From Sternotherus odoratus (lineage: Eukaryota; Chordata; Testudines; Kinosternidae), in contig JAVMKO010000002.1 of the NCBI GenBank assembly GCA_032164245.1, forward strand, positions 58,933,840 through 58,997,839: a stretch of DNA of 64,000 nucleotides, written 5' to 3'. Shown here piece after piece: positions 22,829-34,209 of this stretch; positions within the stretch are counted from its first letter, which is position 1; every line of letters begins with the position of its first letter. The notes under the pieces were generated by a model. That model did not search any database, was not told the DNA's origin, and worked only from the letters and a program-made list of their open reading frames with translations. The position numbers were made by a program, and so were the translations under genes.

Positions 22829-24760
22829 TTGTCACAGAGGACGTCAGCCTCAGTGCAGAGTGCTCCACCTGCACTGGGCCCTTCCCAGCACCAGTCTCCT
22901 TCATCTGTGCCCGAGAAGAAGCATAATAAGCTACAGACTGACAGGGGATGTTCTCTAGTACTGTGGACAGCCATGTGGGAGTCTCAAAATGACCTGAGAC
23001 CCATGCCAGGACACTCATCCTCCCCAGAACTGCAATTGTCAGTGGTGATGACACCTAGGACACTGAGCTCAGCTTGGGACCTGCCACCAACTCCCAGGAG
23101 TGGTCAGGGCCCGTTGCATCTACCAGCCATCTTGACAGTGGAAAGCTCTCAGGCAGCAAGGGACCCGATATCTCTCTCAGTGCAGCCCATGCTTCGAGAC
23201 CTGGGCCTGGCTCTGCGGGGAGTCCTCAAAGGCAGGCCACTTGAGGGGGAGACCTATGAGGCCACCTCGTTGGCCTTTGACCTGGCATGGGTTGCTGTTG
23301 TGACTTATCCACTCGATGTTCCCTGTTGCTGCTGTGTCATTTTCCTGGCACTGATCTCCAGCATCACCTTGAGTGTCTTCAACATTGAGGCACTGGTCAC
23401 CAGCCCTGCATCACTGCTTCCCAGTGCGGTAGTACTCTGGCTCACCATTGCCACTAGTGGTGTCCTCCTCAGAGTCTGAGAGTGAACCCAGTCCTCCTTC
23501 GAGACAGCACTGATGTGAATCTTATGGACTGATTTTGTTGCCAGTCTGTCACCAGCTCAGAGGCCTTCTTGGAATGCTTGGAGATTCTCTCCCATCCTGG
23601 GATCATATTCCCAGCAGGCATCCTCAGTAATTTCTGAAGGATGGGCTCTGGCTTCGACATGATCAGCATGGAGACTAACTCAGAACCAGGCCCTGGTATC
23701 AAAATCCTGATGGTTCTGGCACAATCAACACCAGCAGTAGAGTAAGAGCCAGCCATGTGTGCAGTGATAGCCTCCTCCTTGTCTTCCCCCAATAAGCCAT
23801 TTGCAGGACCTGCCAACCTGCTGCCACCAGACGATTTTGGGGCCTGCCAGGAACTCCTCAAGTGAGTTGCCTTGAACTTGGGATTACAGGCAGAAGAGCT
23901 AAGGAGCCTACCAACCACCTTTCTGACATTCTGGCTGTGGCAACTCCCTTCAAGTTGACTGGTGCATGATAGAGTTCTGAAACTTGTCAAAGCAATGTGA
24001 CAAACTCCATCTTTTCTATCCCCAACATCTAAAAAGGCAGAGAAAACGTAATATGTCCCTGCCCAGGGCTTCAAGTACATTTACTCTCATCCACCTCCAG
24101 GGTTACTGGTGGTCTCAGCCACCAATGAACAGGACAGACTGGGAAATCTAGCACAACTCCTGAAAATAAAGATGCTAAGAAACTCCATTTTTCAGTAGGA
24201 AAGGTGTATTCTCCTGCCAGCCTAGAGCTGCGTATAGCCAATCAGTAAGCATTGTTGGAGTAATATAATTACAATACATGGGACTTGATGGCTAAATTCA
24301 AGGACTCACTGCCCAAGAGTCAAGACAGGAATTCTTGGCCACCACTGAAAGGAGCAAGGCAGTGGTCAGGGTCTCTCTTCAGCCAGTATTGGACGTGGCC
24401 GATTTTGTGGTGTGGCCAATGGTGTCGGCTATTTCCATGAGGAGCAGCTCATGACTGCAGTCCTTGAGGTCTTTCACGAGGTCCAGCAATTCATCCAGGA
24501 TTTTCTCCTCGAGGACAACACTATGTTTTTGGAGCAGACACCAGGATCCATGGCCTGAAAGACTCCAGAGCCACACTATGCTCTGTCAGGCTGTATATAC
24601 CACTGGCCTTCAAGAGACACTTCCACCACTACCGTTGCCACCCAGATTCTTGGGTCTGCCATGGCAGGGATACTATAGAAAAAATGATGGAGGCTTTAAA
24701 TGCCACCAGTCCACCCCACCCTTCTCAATCCGCCACTTGGGTTCTGATCATGACTTTGGA
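22829..24760 (+). pseudogene. DIRS-like gag pseudogene
   Basis: A 216-aa frame (22829-23479) is rich in Ser/Pro and includes SSPELQLSVVMTPRTLSSAW, DLPPTPRSGQGPLHLPAIL and AARDPISLS, in the order I know from gag-like proteins of turtle DIRS elements. Downstream, in shifted frames, come GFKYIYSHPPPGLLVVSA (about 24060-24125) and VQQFIQDFLLEDNTMFLEQ (about 24480-24537), again in the expected order. Several frameshifts and stops separate them, so the gene is dead. It is not a host gene: no splice structure or start context stands out. Confidence 0.55.
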
Positions 24761-24834
24761 GGCCCCAGAAGGAATTTTGAGGGTGCACCAGAGGACAGTG
24801 TACCAGATTTACCTCAGGATCTACCCCCTCTTTT

Positions 24835-25141
24835 ATGTTTGGACTGTTTGTCCCCCTTTCTCACTGCAAGGCCCTGGGTTACTTTAGACTGTTGGGTGTG
24901 CCACGTATTGGTGATACGTTACAGTTTTCCTTCCGCTCCCCCCCCCCACTCCTTACCCCGCTCTCTTCAAGGACTCTTGGTTTCCAATACCTCATATCTG
25001 GGGTAGGGAGCCCACCTTGGTAACCTCAGTATACTGGTCCTCTGGTTCCAGGAGGATCACTCGCTCCATACAAATGTCAGGGAGCTCAGGGAGATATGCC
25101 TGGCCTGCCAGGTGTTCCTTCCCTATCTAAAGGTGTATTAA
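24835..25141 (+). pseudogene. DIRS-like pol remnants
   Basis: Near 24880-24930 the frames show WVCHVLVIRYSF-like and RIGDTLQF-like phrases similar to the beginning of DIRS pol. At 25031-25141 a single frame, closed by TAA, reads LWFQEDHSLHTNVRELREIC followed by LACQVFLPYL. This resembles the RNase H-like segment of DIRS pol, where a Trp-rich start is followed by H-x-N-x-x-E-L-R. The whole RT core between them is gone. Confidence 0.45.
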
Positions 25142-25350
25142 ATCTTGTGCTTCAGATTGTAAACGAATCACTAGCTATTCTAGAACAGGATGAGATCTAA
25201 TGTCGGGGGCAGATCACCCCACTTCTGCCTGCTGTTGGGTTCTTACATTTTCCTCTGAAGCATCTGGTGCCAATAGCTATCAGAGACGGGATACTAGTCT
25301 AGATGTATCTCATGTCTGATCCTGTATGGCAATTCCTATGTTCCTGTGTC
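25142..25350 (+). mobile_element. CR1 (L3-like group) 3' end
   Basis: The 3' UTR phrases 'ttttcctctgaagcatctgg', 'tatcagagacgggatactag' and 'gtatggcaattcctatgttc' are in plus orientation, ending near 25347. There is no coding part. Confidence 0.75.
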
Positions 25351-27317
25351 AGATCCTATTTTAGCCCACCAATAAACTAGAACTTAAGAACTCTCCTTTT
25401 CAGTCCAATGTCATCTGAGCTATGTAAGTGGGACACAAGCCACTAAATGTGGTTAAATGAAGTAAAAAGAAAAGGGTTGAATTGTATTGGCTTCAGGGAA
25501 GAGAAACGTGGGCAGTTAACAGACTGTGTTTACATTAAAGCAGCCAGGTAAACTAAATCTCTTGAAAGACAATAAAAGAGAGAACCAATTATAATTAAAA
25601 TTACACATCATACCCACACATACATGTGTGCAAACACACACACTAAATTATCCTTTTGCTAGTGGTCCTCCGTTGCACCTACGGAGCTTCCATTGTCCAT
25701 TAACATTCCTTTTCAGTGAATGGAATGTTAGGCCATATGTGTTCCATTCACATGTGGCAGCCCAGCAGGTGTGTTCTCTCCAGATACATCTGGATACAGC
25801 ACTAACTTGGTTAAATAACCCATCTCTGTTTTCTCCTTGAAATATGTTGTCCCAAAGTGGTGGAACATATTAGTAACAAGACACAAATTAAAAACAGCTC
25901 ATAAAAGAGTGTACAAATCCAGTTATGTGACTTGTATTAATGTCATGTCCCAAACCCAGGGCAGGGAGATTCCTAAGTCTCAACCAGCCATCTGGCTAAA
26001 GGTAAATGATCACTGGGAATCCTAAACCACAGCTCTATTGCATACACCACCCGAAAAGATGCCCCCTTTCTAACTTAGTCAGTGTTTAAAATCCAGATCC
26101 ACACCAATGCATCCTGTTTCATGAGTCGCAAGTATGGACACTGCAAACACAGAAGGTAATACATATAGTTTAAACATCTGTTGACAGAAGGAACAACACT
26201 GGAGCTAATCTTATTTACCGTTTATCATTTTTACATAAGCATAAACATGTTCTGGTTTGGAGACCTGATCCCACTGTTTTAGTTAAATGGCAATATCTGT
26301 TCCCAATGTGCCTCTGGAAAGGCAGAGGAGTGTGGTCCCCTAGCAATCAGGAAATCACAAAAACGCAGAATGGTTAGACTTCAGCATTGACCAAGCTAGC
26401 AGGGGGAATAGAAGGAGCCAATTGAACAGATTATTCCTTTTCCTTCTGTCTTTTTCAAATCACCTTTGGGAATCTGTCTCCAGTCTCTTTGAAGGCCAGG
26501 TATCTAACTTTGCTGATTTCTCTCTCCAAGTGCCAAGAATAACGTAGACTAGTATTGACAAGTCTTTTACGGGCAAAGCAAAAAAGCCTTTCAGGGCATG
26601 TATGTTCATGAATGGTCTTTGAAAAATTGGCATCACTTAATATTAGGCAATGGGTAGAATATATTGAAGAGGCTGAGTAGAAAATTTGTGATTAGGTTGT
26701 CGAGATGATAAGACACTGAAGCTGGAACAAAATGCCAGTTTCAGTACAATCAATCAGAGCACCCCAAGAAACTGGAACAGTCCAAAAAAACCCCAGACTT
26801 TTAGTCACCTTAACGATGAACTTGAGGTTGATACAATATGTGCTTGCAGGAAAGGGCAAGGGGAAAAGGAGAGAAGGCAGAGCAAAATAAAGTAATATAT
26901 CTGTAAAATAAAGTAATATCCCTGCAAGGGGAAATTGAAGTGCTCTGTGAATCTATTCATGACTTGAAAAACTAGGATAGTTTAGCTTATTTGCATTCAT
27001 CCTTTATAATGGAGCTGGTGACCTTTTCATTTTCAAGGAGTCCTTTCAAACTTTTGTAGGCTCATCCAAATGAAGGCTCTTGAGCTTCTCGTCAGGCAGG
27101 GTGATGGTTTAGTTGAAGACTGTATAGGTGTTGCGTGTAATTCTTGATCATCTTATAACAACTCTGGATGAAATCCTGATCCCATTGATGCTAATGGGAG
27201 TTTTGCCATTGACTTCAGTGACGCCAGGATTTTACTCTGGGTCTTGATCTTTTTAGAGTTTGATCAGTAAAGAACAGAATAGGTATTTCTAAGTGTTCAG
27301 ATAGTGTCATCGACGGC
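25351..27317. other. Unassigned sequence with minor repeats
   Basis: A two-copy 21-nt tandem ('aaaataaagtaatat' type) lies at about 26883-26925. A good copy of the dispersed fold-back motif lies at 27165-27245 ('tcctgatcccattgatgcta', then 'ttgccattgacttcagtga'). No gene recognised. Confidence 0.4.
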
Positions 27318-27692
27318 CAGTGTTGCAAATTCTCATCATTCTATGGCAAATCTCATGCTCTTTGGTATTTTCCTTAAACCCCATTCTCATAAATTCTCAT
27401 AAAAACCTCAACTTTCTTTCTTTATATATTTATTTATATTTAAAGAAAGCAAGTGTCTAGCTCTCATGGTTGGGGGTGGGGGAAAGTTTGAAAAACATTA
27501 CCTGAATATACTCACATAAATTATAAGGGTCATGTACCATAAGGGTCATGTACCCCCCTCCCACCAAAAAAAACCCAACAACCTTAAAATATATTATTTT
27601 TAAAAAACCCTCCCATTTTTAAGTCATGGTTTTGATGGGCAAGTGGGGTGGGCTGATTCCTGATGTTTGAATGCCTGAGTTTGCCAATACTG
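27318..27692. mobile_element. MITE with 'cagtgttgcaaa' termini
   Basis: Left end 'cagtgttgcaaattctcat' pairs with right end 'gagtttgccaatactg'. AT-rich arms contain complementary forms of 'tctcatgctctttgg' and 'tcatggttttgatggg'. A 16-nt phrase 'ataagggtcatgtacc' is duplicated in tandem near 27523-27554. No TSD could be identified with confidence. The 80-aa minus frame at 27584-27826 overlaps it and is a chance frame. Confidence 0.6.
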
Positions 27693-28257
27693 GGTATCTC
27701 AGTAGTTCTCACAGGCTGTTGAGTTTCATAATATCGAAAATCATATGCAAAATCCAAGTGCTTGTGTTTGCAGAACTTGGCTAGAAATCTCACAAACAGC
27801 AGCATTTCTAAAATGTTTTTGTACATTTACTCTGAGCCCAGCCTAGAATGGAAAAAGCAGAGTTGAGAAATGATATTAAAAAGGGAGAGGAAACAGTTCA
27901 CTTTTGAATTCCTAAAAAAGTTTGGCTCAGTTCAATATTTCTCCTGCACCAGCTTGTTCATTCCTTAGTTCTTGTCAACGTCATAGGAAATAGGGATCTT
28001 TAGCTAGTGTTTTTTTACTTAATGAGAAGAACTCATTCCCTGACTCTTTTATGAAGAAGGATTATTTGTGTCATTTGTAACCATGGATGTAAATGATTTG
28101 CAAATTAAGACAGATGCAGGGAGAGAATGGAGAACAGTTGTGTGCCAGAAATGCACAGCTGGTAGGCGTTCTGTTGAAAATGTGATGATGGCTGCACATG
28201 CCACTTGCTTTATTCATGGTGAGTTAGAAGTGGATCCTACAGGCTGCAGCTAGAACA
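27693..28257. other. Unassigned sequence
   Basis: No recognisable feature. Confidence 0.35.
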
Positions 28258-28444
28258 TGACAGGAACATAGTCACTGTCATACTGGATGAGACCCAAAGT
28301 CCATCTAATCCATTATCCTGTCTCTGAGCATGGCCAATATCAGATACTTCAGAGGAAAGTGTAAGCATCCAAAAATAGGCAGCTATGATATAATCTGATC
28401 CAAATATTGGGTGTCATTCTGATCTCTAGTTATTAGCTTTAAAC
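28258..28444 (-). mobile_element. CR1 (L3-like group) 3' end, minus, abutted by a hAT
   Basis: The complement of the CR1 3' UTR: 'actggatgagacccaaagtc' and 'gatacttcagaggaaagtg' near the 3' end, then a decayed stretch up to 28444 ('gataatctgatcc'-like). It stops exactly where the hAT at 28445 begins, so the hAT probably inserted into it. The far side of the CR1 past 29382 was not recognised. Confidence 0.7.
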
Positions 28445-29382
28445 TAGGGCTGTCAAATTGTTATAAAAATTAATAGTGATTAATTGCAGTTTTAATTGCA
28501 CTATACCATTGATTTAAATATTTTTGAATGTTTTCTACATTTTCAAATATATTGATTTCAATTACAACACAGAATGCAAAGACACTTACTTACAGCATCA
28601 CCTGAAAGTGAGAACAGGTGTTCATGTGGCATTGTTGTAGCCAGTGTTGCAAAGTATTTATGTGCCAGATGTGATAAACATCCATATGTCTCTTCATACT
28701 TTGACCACCATTCCAGAGGACATGTTTCAATGCTAATGGCAGATTCTGCTCAATAACTATCCAAAGCAGTGCTGAACAACACATGTTGATTTTCATCATC
28801 TGAGTCAGATGTCACCAGCAGAAGGTTGATTTTCCTTTCTGGTGGTTTGGGTTTTGTAGTTTCCAAATCAGTGGGTTGCTCTTTTAAGACTTCTGAAAGC
28901 ATGTTCCACACATTGTCCCTGTCAGATTTTGGAAGGCACTTACAGATTCAACCTTGGGTCAAGTGTTGTAGCTGTCTTTAGAAATCTCATATTGGTGCCT
29001 TCTTTGCATTTTGTCAAATCTGTAATGAAAGTGTTCTTAAATTGAACAACATATGCTGAGTTGTCTTCCAAGACAGCCTGAACACTAAATATATGGCGGA
29101 ATGCAGGTAAAACCACAGAGCAGGAGACATAGAACGAGGAATTGAATCACAGACTCAATGAATATAAAGTGAGCACTGTACACTTTGTATTCTGTGCTGT
29201 AATTTAAATCCATGTTTGAAAATGAGAAAAACATCCAAAATATTTATAATACATTTAAATCAGTATTCTATTATTGTTTAACAATGCTTATAAAACTGCA
29301 ATTAATTGGAGCTAATTTTTTAATTGAGTTAATTTGTTTTGCATTAATTGCTTGAGTTAACTGCAATTAATTGACAGCCCTA
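28445..29382 (-). mobile_element. hAT DNA transposon, deletion derivative
   Basis: The ends are inverted copies: 'tagggctgtcaaattg' at 28445 and 'aattgacagcccta' ending at 29382. Both arms are rich in 'ttaattgcagtt'-type sequence. The interior on the minus strand holds the C-terminal part of a hAT transposase (28600-29130). The N-terminal half is deleted. No clear 8-bp TSD was found; the flanks are 'ctttaaac' and 'gtttatta'. Confidence 0.75.
28600..29130 (-). pseudogene. hAT transposase C-terminal (hATC dimerisation) relic
   Basis: Reading the minus strand from about 29080 down, segments in varying frames give FKNTFITDLTKCKEGTNMRF, then LKTATTLDPRLNL and, near 28720-28610, WWSKYEETYGCLSHLAHKYF followed by ATLATTMPHEHLFSLSGD. 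The W-W...L-A-x-K-Y...P-x-E/H-x-L-F-S pattern is the hATC dimerisation domain that ends hAT transposases. Multiple frameshifts and stops separate the segments. The catalytic DDE residues that lie upstream are not present. Confidence 0.7.
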
Positions 29383-30389
29383 GTTTATTATTTAATTTTT
29401 TTGTCAAGATCCAAATTTCTTGGTCAAGGTATGGTCAAGATCCAGACTCTAAAGCAAAAAATAAAAAAAATAACAATTATAAGTAAATAAAAAGATTTCA
29501 GGGTCTGATCAAAAGTGTCTAGTAGATTGGTTTTATTTTTTGATTTTAAACCAAAGTAAAACTGAAGTGTGTGGATATACACATCACTTTGTTCTACAGC
29601 TGAAAAAGCTGGCTCTGATGCCTACCCCCTGCAAGTATTACCTCGTGCTTCTCAGGCTTATCCCTTGTCAAAACTTAGATTTCTACATTTGCAACTGAAA
29701 TCTAAGACATCGTGTTCTTATGAACCCAAACAACCCCAGGACTGTTCCTTGTGATGTTCCAGACACTCTTGAATTCTTGCTGCTTGCATTTAATTACTGT
29801 TTACTGTTTGAGGCAGTTTTTCAGCCAACAATCTCTTTCATACACCACTCAGTACCCTAGTTAGTCAATGATGATAGTATCTGACATGAAACTTTGGAAA
29901 TTGCTTACTGAAACTCAAATTGTATTGTGTCTATTTATGGTTTCATTAACAGCAAGTTAAATAAGTATGCTCTCCCACTCATATCACCATGCCGACTGTT
30001 TCTAATCAAGTTATGCGTTTCTAATGTTCAGATTTGTGAAGCCCATACTGTGCTTTACTAATAATTTTCCTACAACTGATGTTAATGTAGCGGTTCAGTT
30101 GCTATCTAACACTGCACATCTGATGTCCATTTACAGAAATGATGTGCTGTTTCTCACTTTGAAATTCCTTGGAATCTGGATGGAAAGTAGCAAAATTTAT
30201 AAATACATCATCTGCTTCTTCTCTCATTTGCAAAGCAATACAAGAACCAGGCTTTTCCTCCTGGGATCCATGCAGACATTTACAGTTAAGGCTCTGATGG
30301 AAATTAGATTCAGAATAATCTCTCGATCAAAAAGAAATCTTTAATAAGAACACTTCTTGACTGCTCTTTACTAATTGAATGTGTATCTA
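29383..30389. other. Unassigned sequence
   Basis: A-rich patches near 29455-29495. No gene. The 106-aa frame at 30024-30344 has no motif, and its tail enters the CR1 that follows. Confidence 0.35.
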
Positions 30390-31290
30390 TAGTCACAAAA
30401 GCTAACAAGATGTTAGAATGCATAAGGAACAGGATGGTGAATAACACAAAAATGTTATAATGTCTTTATACAGATCAATGGTGTAGTTCAGGGGTTGGCA
30501 ACCTTTCAGAAGTGGTGTGCTGAATCTTCATTTATTCACTCTAATTTAAGGGTTTGCGTGCCAGTAATACATTTTAAAAATTTTTAGAAGGTTTCTTTCT
30601 ATAAGTCGATAATATATAACTAAACTATTGTTGTATGTAAAGTAAATAAGGTTTTTAAAATGTTTAAGAAGCTTAATTTAAATTAAAATGCAGAGCCTCC
30701 TGGGATGATAGCCAGGACGTGGGTAGTGTGAGTGACACTGAAAATCAGCTTGGATGCCACCTTCAGCATGCATGCCATAGGTTGCCCACCCCTGGTGTAG
30801 CTTCATCTGTAATAGTGTGTGCAGTTCTGGTCAGCCCCTCTCAAAAAGGATACTGCGGAATTAGAGGGGGGGTCTGAAAGGCAATGAAAATGGCCAAGGG
30901 CATGGAAAAATTCTCATAGGAAGATAGATTGAAAAAGACTGGGATTGTTTGTATTAGAAAAAAGATAAATAAGAGGAGACATGACAAAAAAACTCAGTAA
31001 CTTCTTTTCTTATGGTCTGATACCAGCACATGGAAGCATTCTATGAAATTAAAAGGTGGGAATTCAGAACTGGTGAAAGGGAATACACTTTCACCCAACA
31101 TGTGATTAAACATGGAAAACTCATTGCCACAGGAAGTCACTAAGGACAAAATATTAACAAGATTCTAAAATGGATTGGACATTTAGATGGATATCAAGAA
31201 TATCCAGAATTGTCATACTGAACGGTAAATGTAGCATAAGGGATATTAAATCTCACGTTGTAAGGGGGAGAGAGCCAATAAGCAGGCCGA
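30390..31290 (+). mobile_element. CR1 (L3-like group) 3' region, interrupted by a hAT
   Basis: The decayed ORF2 C-terminus is visible on both sides of a 306-bp hAT. Before it is 'aagctaacaagatgttagaa' (AN-K/R-ML part). After it is 'gtgtgtgcagttctggtcag', the CR1 VQFW segment, followed much later by 'aactcattgccacaggaagt' (NSLPQEV segment, about 31110) and 'ggatatcaagaatatccaga'. Many stops and indels are present. The right border is uncertain. Confidence 0.75.
30489..30794. mobile_element. hAT-type MITE, 306 bp, 8-bp TSD
   Basis: TIR 'caggggttggcaacc' at 30489 pairs with 'ggttgcccacccctg' ending at 30794. An 8-bp duplication flanks it: GTGTAGTT (30481-30488) and GTGTAGCT (30795-30802), one mismatch. 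This is the standard hAT signature. The interior is AT-rich and non-coding. It interrupts the CR1 at 30390-31290. Confidence 0.9.
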
Positions 31291-32954
31291 CCAAGCACGA
31301 GGTCATAGTTACTGGGGATAGGCATCAGAGCCAGCTTTTTCAGCTGTAGAACAAAGTGATGTGTATTTCCACACACTTCAGTTTTGCTTTGGTTTACAGT
31401 CAAAAAATAAAACCAATATGCTGTGGTCACTTTTATGAAATTGAAGCTCCGCAAGGTCGCCAGTACTTAAATTCTATAATTTCCCCATCACCACCAGCAC
31501 TTGTTGGTAACAAAATGAAATGGTTGGGTGGGGTTCTTTGGCTTCTGTTATGCAGGAAGTGAGGCTTAATTATCATAATTGTCCCATGTGGCCTTAAAAC
31601 ATATGAATCTAGGTTTTCTGTGTGGATAATAGAAAGTTTCTATTGCTGGGCCGCCTTTACTGCCATAAGTAGAATATTTAAGATTAGCTATCCTACTGTT
31701 TTAAATTGTTCTTTTAATGCAAGCAGCCTTCTTTAAATATCTTCTTCCTGGTCCAAACGGGTCCCTGGGGAAGATTTTCCAACTGCAGGAAGTAAAAGGA
31801 AAAAAAAAATGGACACCCTGCAATTTCTCTTTGAAAACTGTAGTGGAAATATGTGCATCAAGAACTAAATTCCTGTAAGAATACAGCTCTTAACTTCTCG
31901 TTGTGGTACTATTGAGCCCCTCCTCAAGGCTACTGAAAGAGAACCTAGCCATTTGATGAGAAAGCAGTACTTTTTAATAAATCTCCTGTAGTTGAAATGG
32001 CTTTCAAAGTTTGAGCATTTTAAAATGATAGAGACAGCAGTTGGCAATTAAAAGGAATTGCTATTACTATTCTTAGATATTATTTTTCAGGCATCCAGTC
32101 ATGTGTTTAGAATCTCTTGGGAACAAATATCATAGAGAGCACATCAAAGGTTAAAATGATTTTTTTCTTTGATGCCCCTTTAAAAACAAGAACAAACTAA
32201 ATTGCTTTAAACTAAATCTACTCCAAACATTTAACCTATACTGAGCTGCTGCCATTCATGAGGTTTCAAATTATCTTTGTGTGAGATCTACTGCTTCCAT
32301 GGGATAAGTTGCACGTGTTGGTGACACATTACACTTCACAGGCAGTCTTGCTGCAGTCTGAGCAGCAGTATTACATACAGCACAATGTTGACGGTTTTCT
32401 TTAAAAGAAACACTGAGTTTGTGAGCCTGCAAGGTGCTGGATGCTTCTGTGCAGGGCTGAGCTCCCCACTGTTCCCACTGAGGTTGGTGGAAGTTGAGAG
32501 TTCTCAGAACCTTGATGGATTGCACATGGCCATTCCGCCAGAATCTTCAAAGAGAGCTGATGGTTCTTGACTTCCTGTAATTAGAGAAACTGCCCTGAAG
32601 GCTCCATTGTACAAGGAAATGTAATGATATATTAAAAGAACTGTATGTAGCAGACAAAGCATCTTAACATGAAAACTCTTTGAAATCGCTCTTGTATATC
32701 CCAACCAGGACTCTGATTCTTGTTATAGAAAGGTGCCTTTTAAATACCTTAAAAGGATATATACGTTATAAATGCACTACATTGAGGTGTTACTCTTTAC
32801 AAATAAATCATGTAATAAAGGTAGCCCTTTTTCTGTTTGTGAATAGTCTGAAAATGTTACTCCGATTTCTGTGAATGTATTCCCTGAATACTAGATTATC
32901 TGAACAGAATTTAGATTCTGGCATGTTTTCAAACTGTTTCTTTTGGCTATTCAC
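31291..32954. other. Unassigned sequence
   Basis: No recognisable repeat consensus or coding exon. Frames of 60-86 aa on both strands have no motif. Confidence 0.4.
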
Positions 32955-32966
32955 TGTATGCTATTA

Positions 32967-33173
32967 GAGGTAACAAAGTCCTGTGGCACCTTAAAGACTA
33001 ACTATAAAGTTTTGAAGCATAAGCTTTTGTGGGCTAATACCCACTTGCATCCGACGAAGTGGGTATTAGCCCACGAAAGCTTATGCTTCAGAACTTTATA
33101 GTTAGTCTTTAAGGTGCCACATGACTTTGTTACCTCTGCTATTCCAGACTAACACGGCTACCTCTCTGATTCT
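32967..33173 (+). mobile_element. Penelope-like element end, head-to-head, 12-bp TSD
   Basis: This 207-bp insertion is flanked by the exact 12-bp repeat 'tgtatgctatta' (32955-32966 and 33174-33185). It consists of an 80-nt left arm (32967-33046), a 10-nt centre (33047-33056) and a right arm (33057-33135) that is the near-perfect complement of the left. The last 38 nt, present only on the right, end 'cctctctgattcttg'. The right half is the 3' end of the PLE family also found at 45261-45395. A partial inverted copy at the 5' end is known for Penelope-like elements. No coding sequence. Confidence 0.85.
33048..33085 (+). ncRNA. Hammerhead-like ribozyme motif (one core change)
   Basis: From 33051: CCGACGA, an extra A, the stem GTGGG...CCCAC, GAAA (33075-33078) and a short GC-TTAT-GC stem. 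A hammerhead core is CUGANGA-stem II-GAAA, and Penelope-like elements are known to carry such motifs. Here the second core base is C instead of U, which should weaken or abolish cleavage. The mirrored left arm lacks the core and has GAAA changed to AAAA, so only the plus copy is relevant. Confidence 0.6.
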
Positions 33174-33185
33174 TGTATGCTATTA

Positions 33186-33799
33186 ATAATTCACCACTTG
33201 TGGCTTCCTGATTCAGAGTGACACATAGGAGGGAAATTATTTGGCCATGAAGGCATGGAACTAAGGAGCAGCTACTCCACATGGTATTCTCCCTTCAAAC
33301 ATAGGGGGTATCTTTGCCTGAAAAGCCAATAAGAGTTAATGCTGTTGAGAGGAACATTAAGTTGGGCCCAGTGACAGCAGTTTCCCTTAGAGATGCAGGA
33401 AAAGTTAAGGCATAGGTGTTACTGAAGGACCTGACTGCAACCTGGCACCTGAAGGAAGCATGGATGCTGGGAGGAGGGGCAGGGTAGGTACCAGCCTCAA
33501 AGGGTAAATCTATCTGTGTGGAGGCCCTAGGGGTTTGCAGGTCTGGAGTTCACTTTTTCTCCAGAAACTTGAGTTCTGAAGGCCCCTTGTCCACCATGTG
33601 AGACTAACATGAGTGGACCTTGTGGCACAGGGAAAGAAAACCCTGCAAGAAAATCCTAATGAAGTTTTATGAGTTCTCTCTTTCTCTCCTGCAGGCTTTA
33701 TTTGGTTCACAGTATTTTAAAACAGGATCTGCCACTAAAATATGAATCTTTGTGCAGAATTTCCTCTTCTGTGTGTCAAAACTAACTGTCATGTTTAAA
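33186..33799. other. Unassigned sequence
   Basis: No recognisable feature. The 66-aa frame at 33510-33710 has no motif. Confidence 0.4.
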
Positions 33800-33801
33800 T
33801 A

Positions 33802-34100
33802 CAGTAGACTCTCGATTATCCAGAATTGGATTAACCAGGATGTGGATTAACCAGGATGTCAAAAAAAATATGCGCAACTCACAGGGCCGGCTCTGGCTTT
33901 GCTGCAGCCCCAAGCGCACACACACAAAACCCCTACCAGGGCGCAGGGCAGCCAGTGGACCAACACCTCCTCCCCCCCGGTGCAGGATGGCTGGTGAATC
34001 AACCCCCACTCCCCATATTTCCTATGGATGGTGATTATCCAGGATTTTATTAACCAGAATTATTTTTTCCCTATCATCCTGGATAATCGAGAGTCTACTG
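33802..34100. mobile_element. Tigger-like MITE, 299 bp, TA duplication
   Basis: TIR 'cagtagactctcgattatcc' at 33802 pairs with 'ggataatcgagagtctactg' ending at 34100. Both sides carry TA (33800-33801 and 34101-34102), the target of Tc1/mariner-type elements. Internal subterminal repeats 'ggattaaccaggatgt' occur twice on the left. The short GC-rich core differs from the array in its relative at 13352-14555. Confidence 0.9.
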
Positions 34101-34209
34101 TAATGGAACAAATTTAATTAACCTCAACTAAACCAATCTGAACGTAGTTATTTCTGCCTGGCTGCTATTATTCATGTTTGTATTTGGTTTATGTGGGTCG
34201 TTTTAGGAA

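Larger units (their letters stand above)
22290..25141 (+). mobile_element. DIRS-like retrotransposon, internally deleted
   Basis: The left part (about 22305-22360) carries 'gagtgcttgctcatgtcgat', a terminal phrase I associate with a turtle DIRS-type element. A gag-like region (22829-24760) follows, then a piece that resembles the start of pol (about 24835-25000), then a short piece resembling the RNase H region (25031-25141). The bulk of the reverse transcriptase and the tyrosine recombinase is missing, so this is a deletion derivative. The right terminus was not identified, and a CR1 3' tail starts right after. Assignment is by recognition of gag/pol phrases and not by alignment. Confidence 0.55.

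Noticed and set aside
22829..23479. 216-aa open frame as a possible host gene
   Set aside because: Its Ser/Pro-rich phrases and the segments that follow match the order of a DIRS-like gag, and nearby frames are broken.
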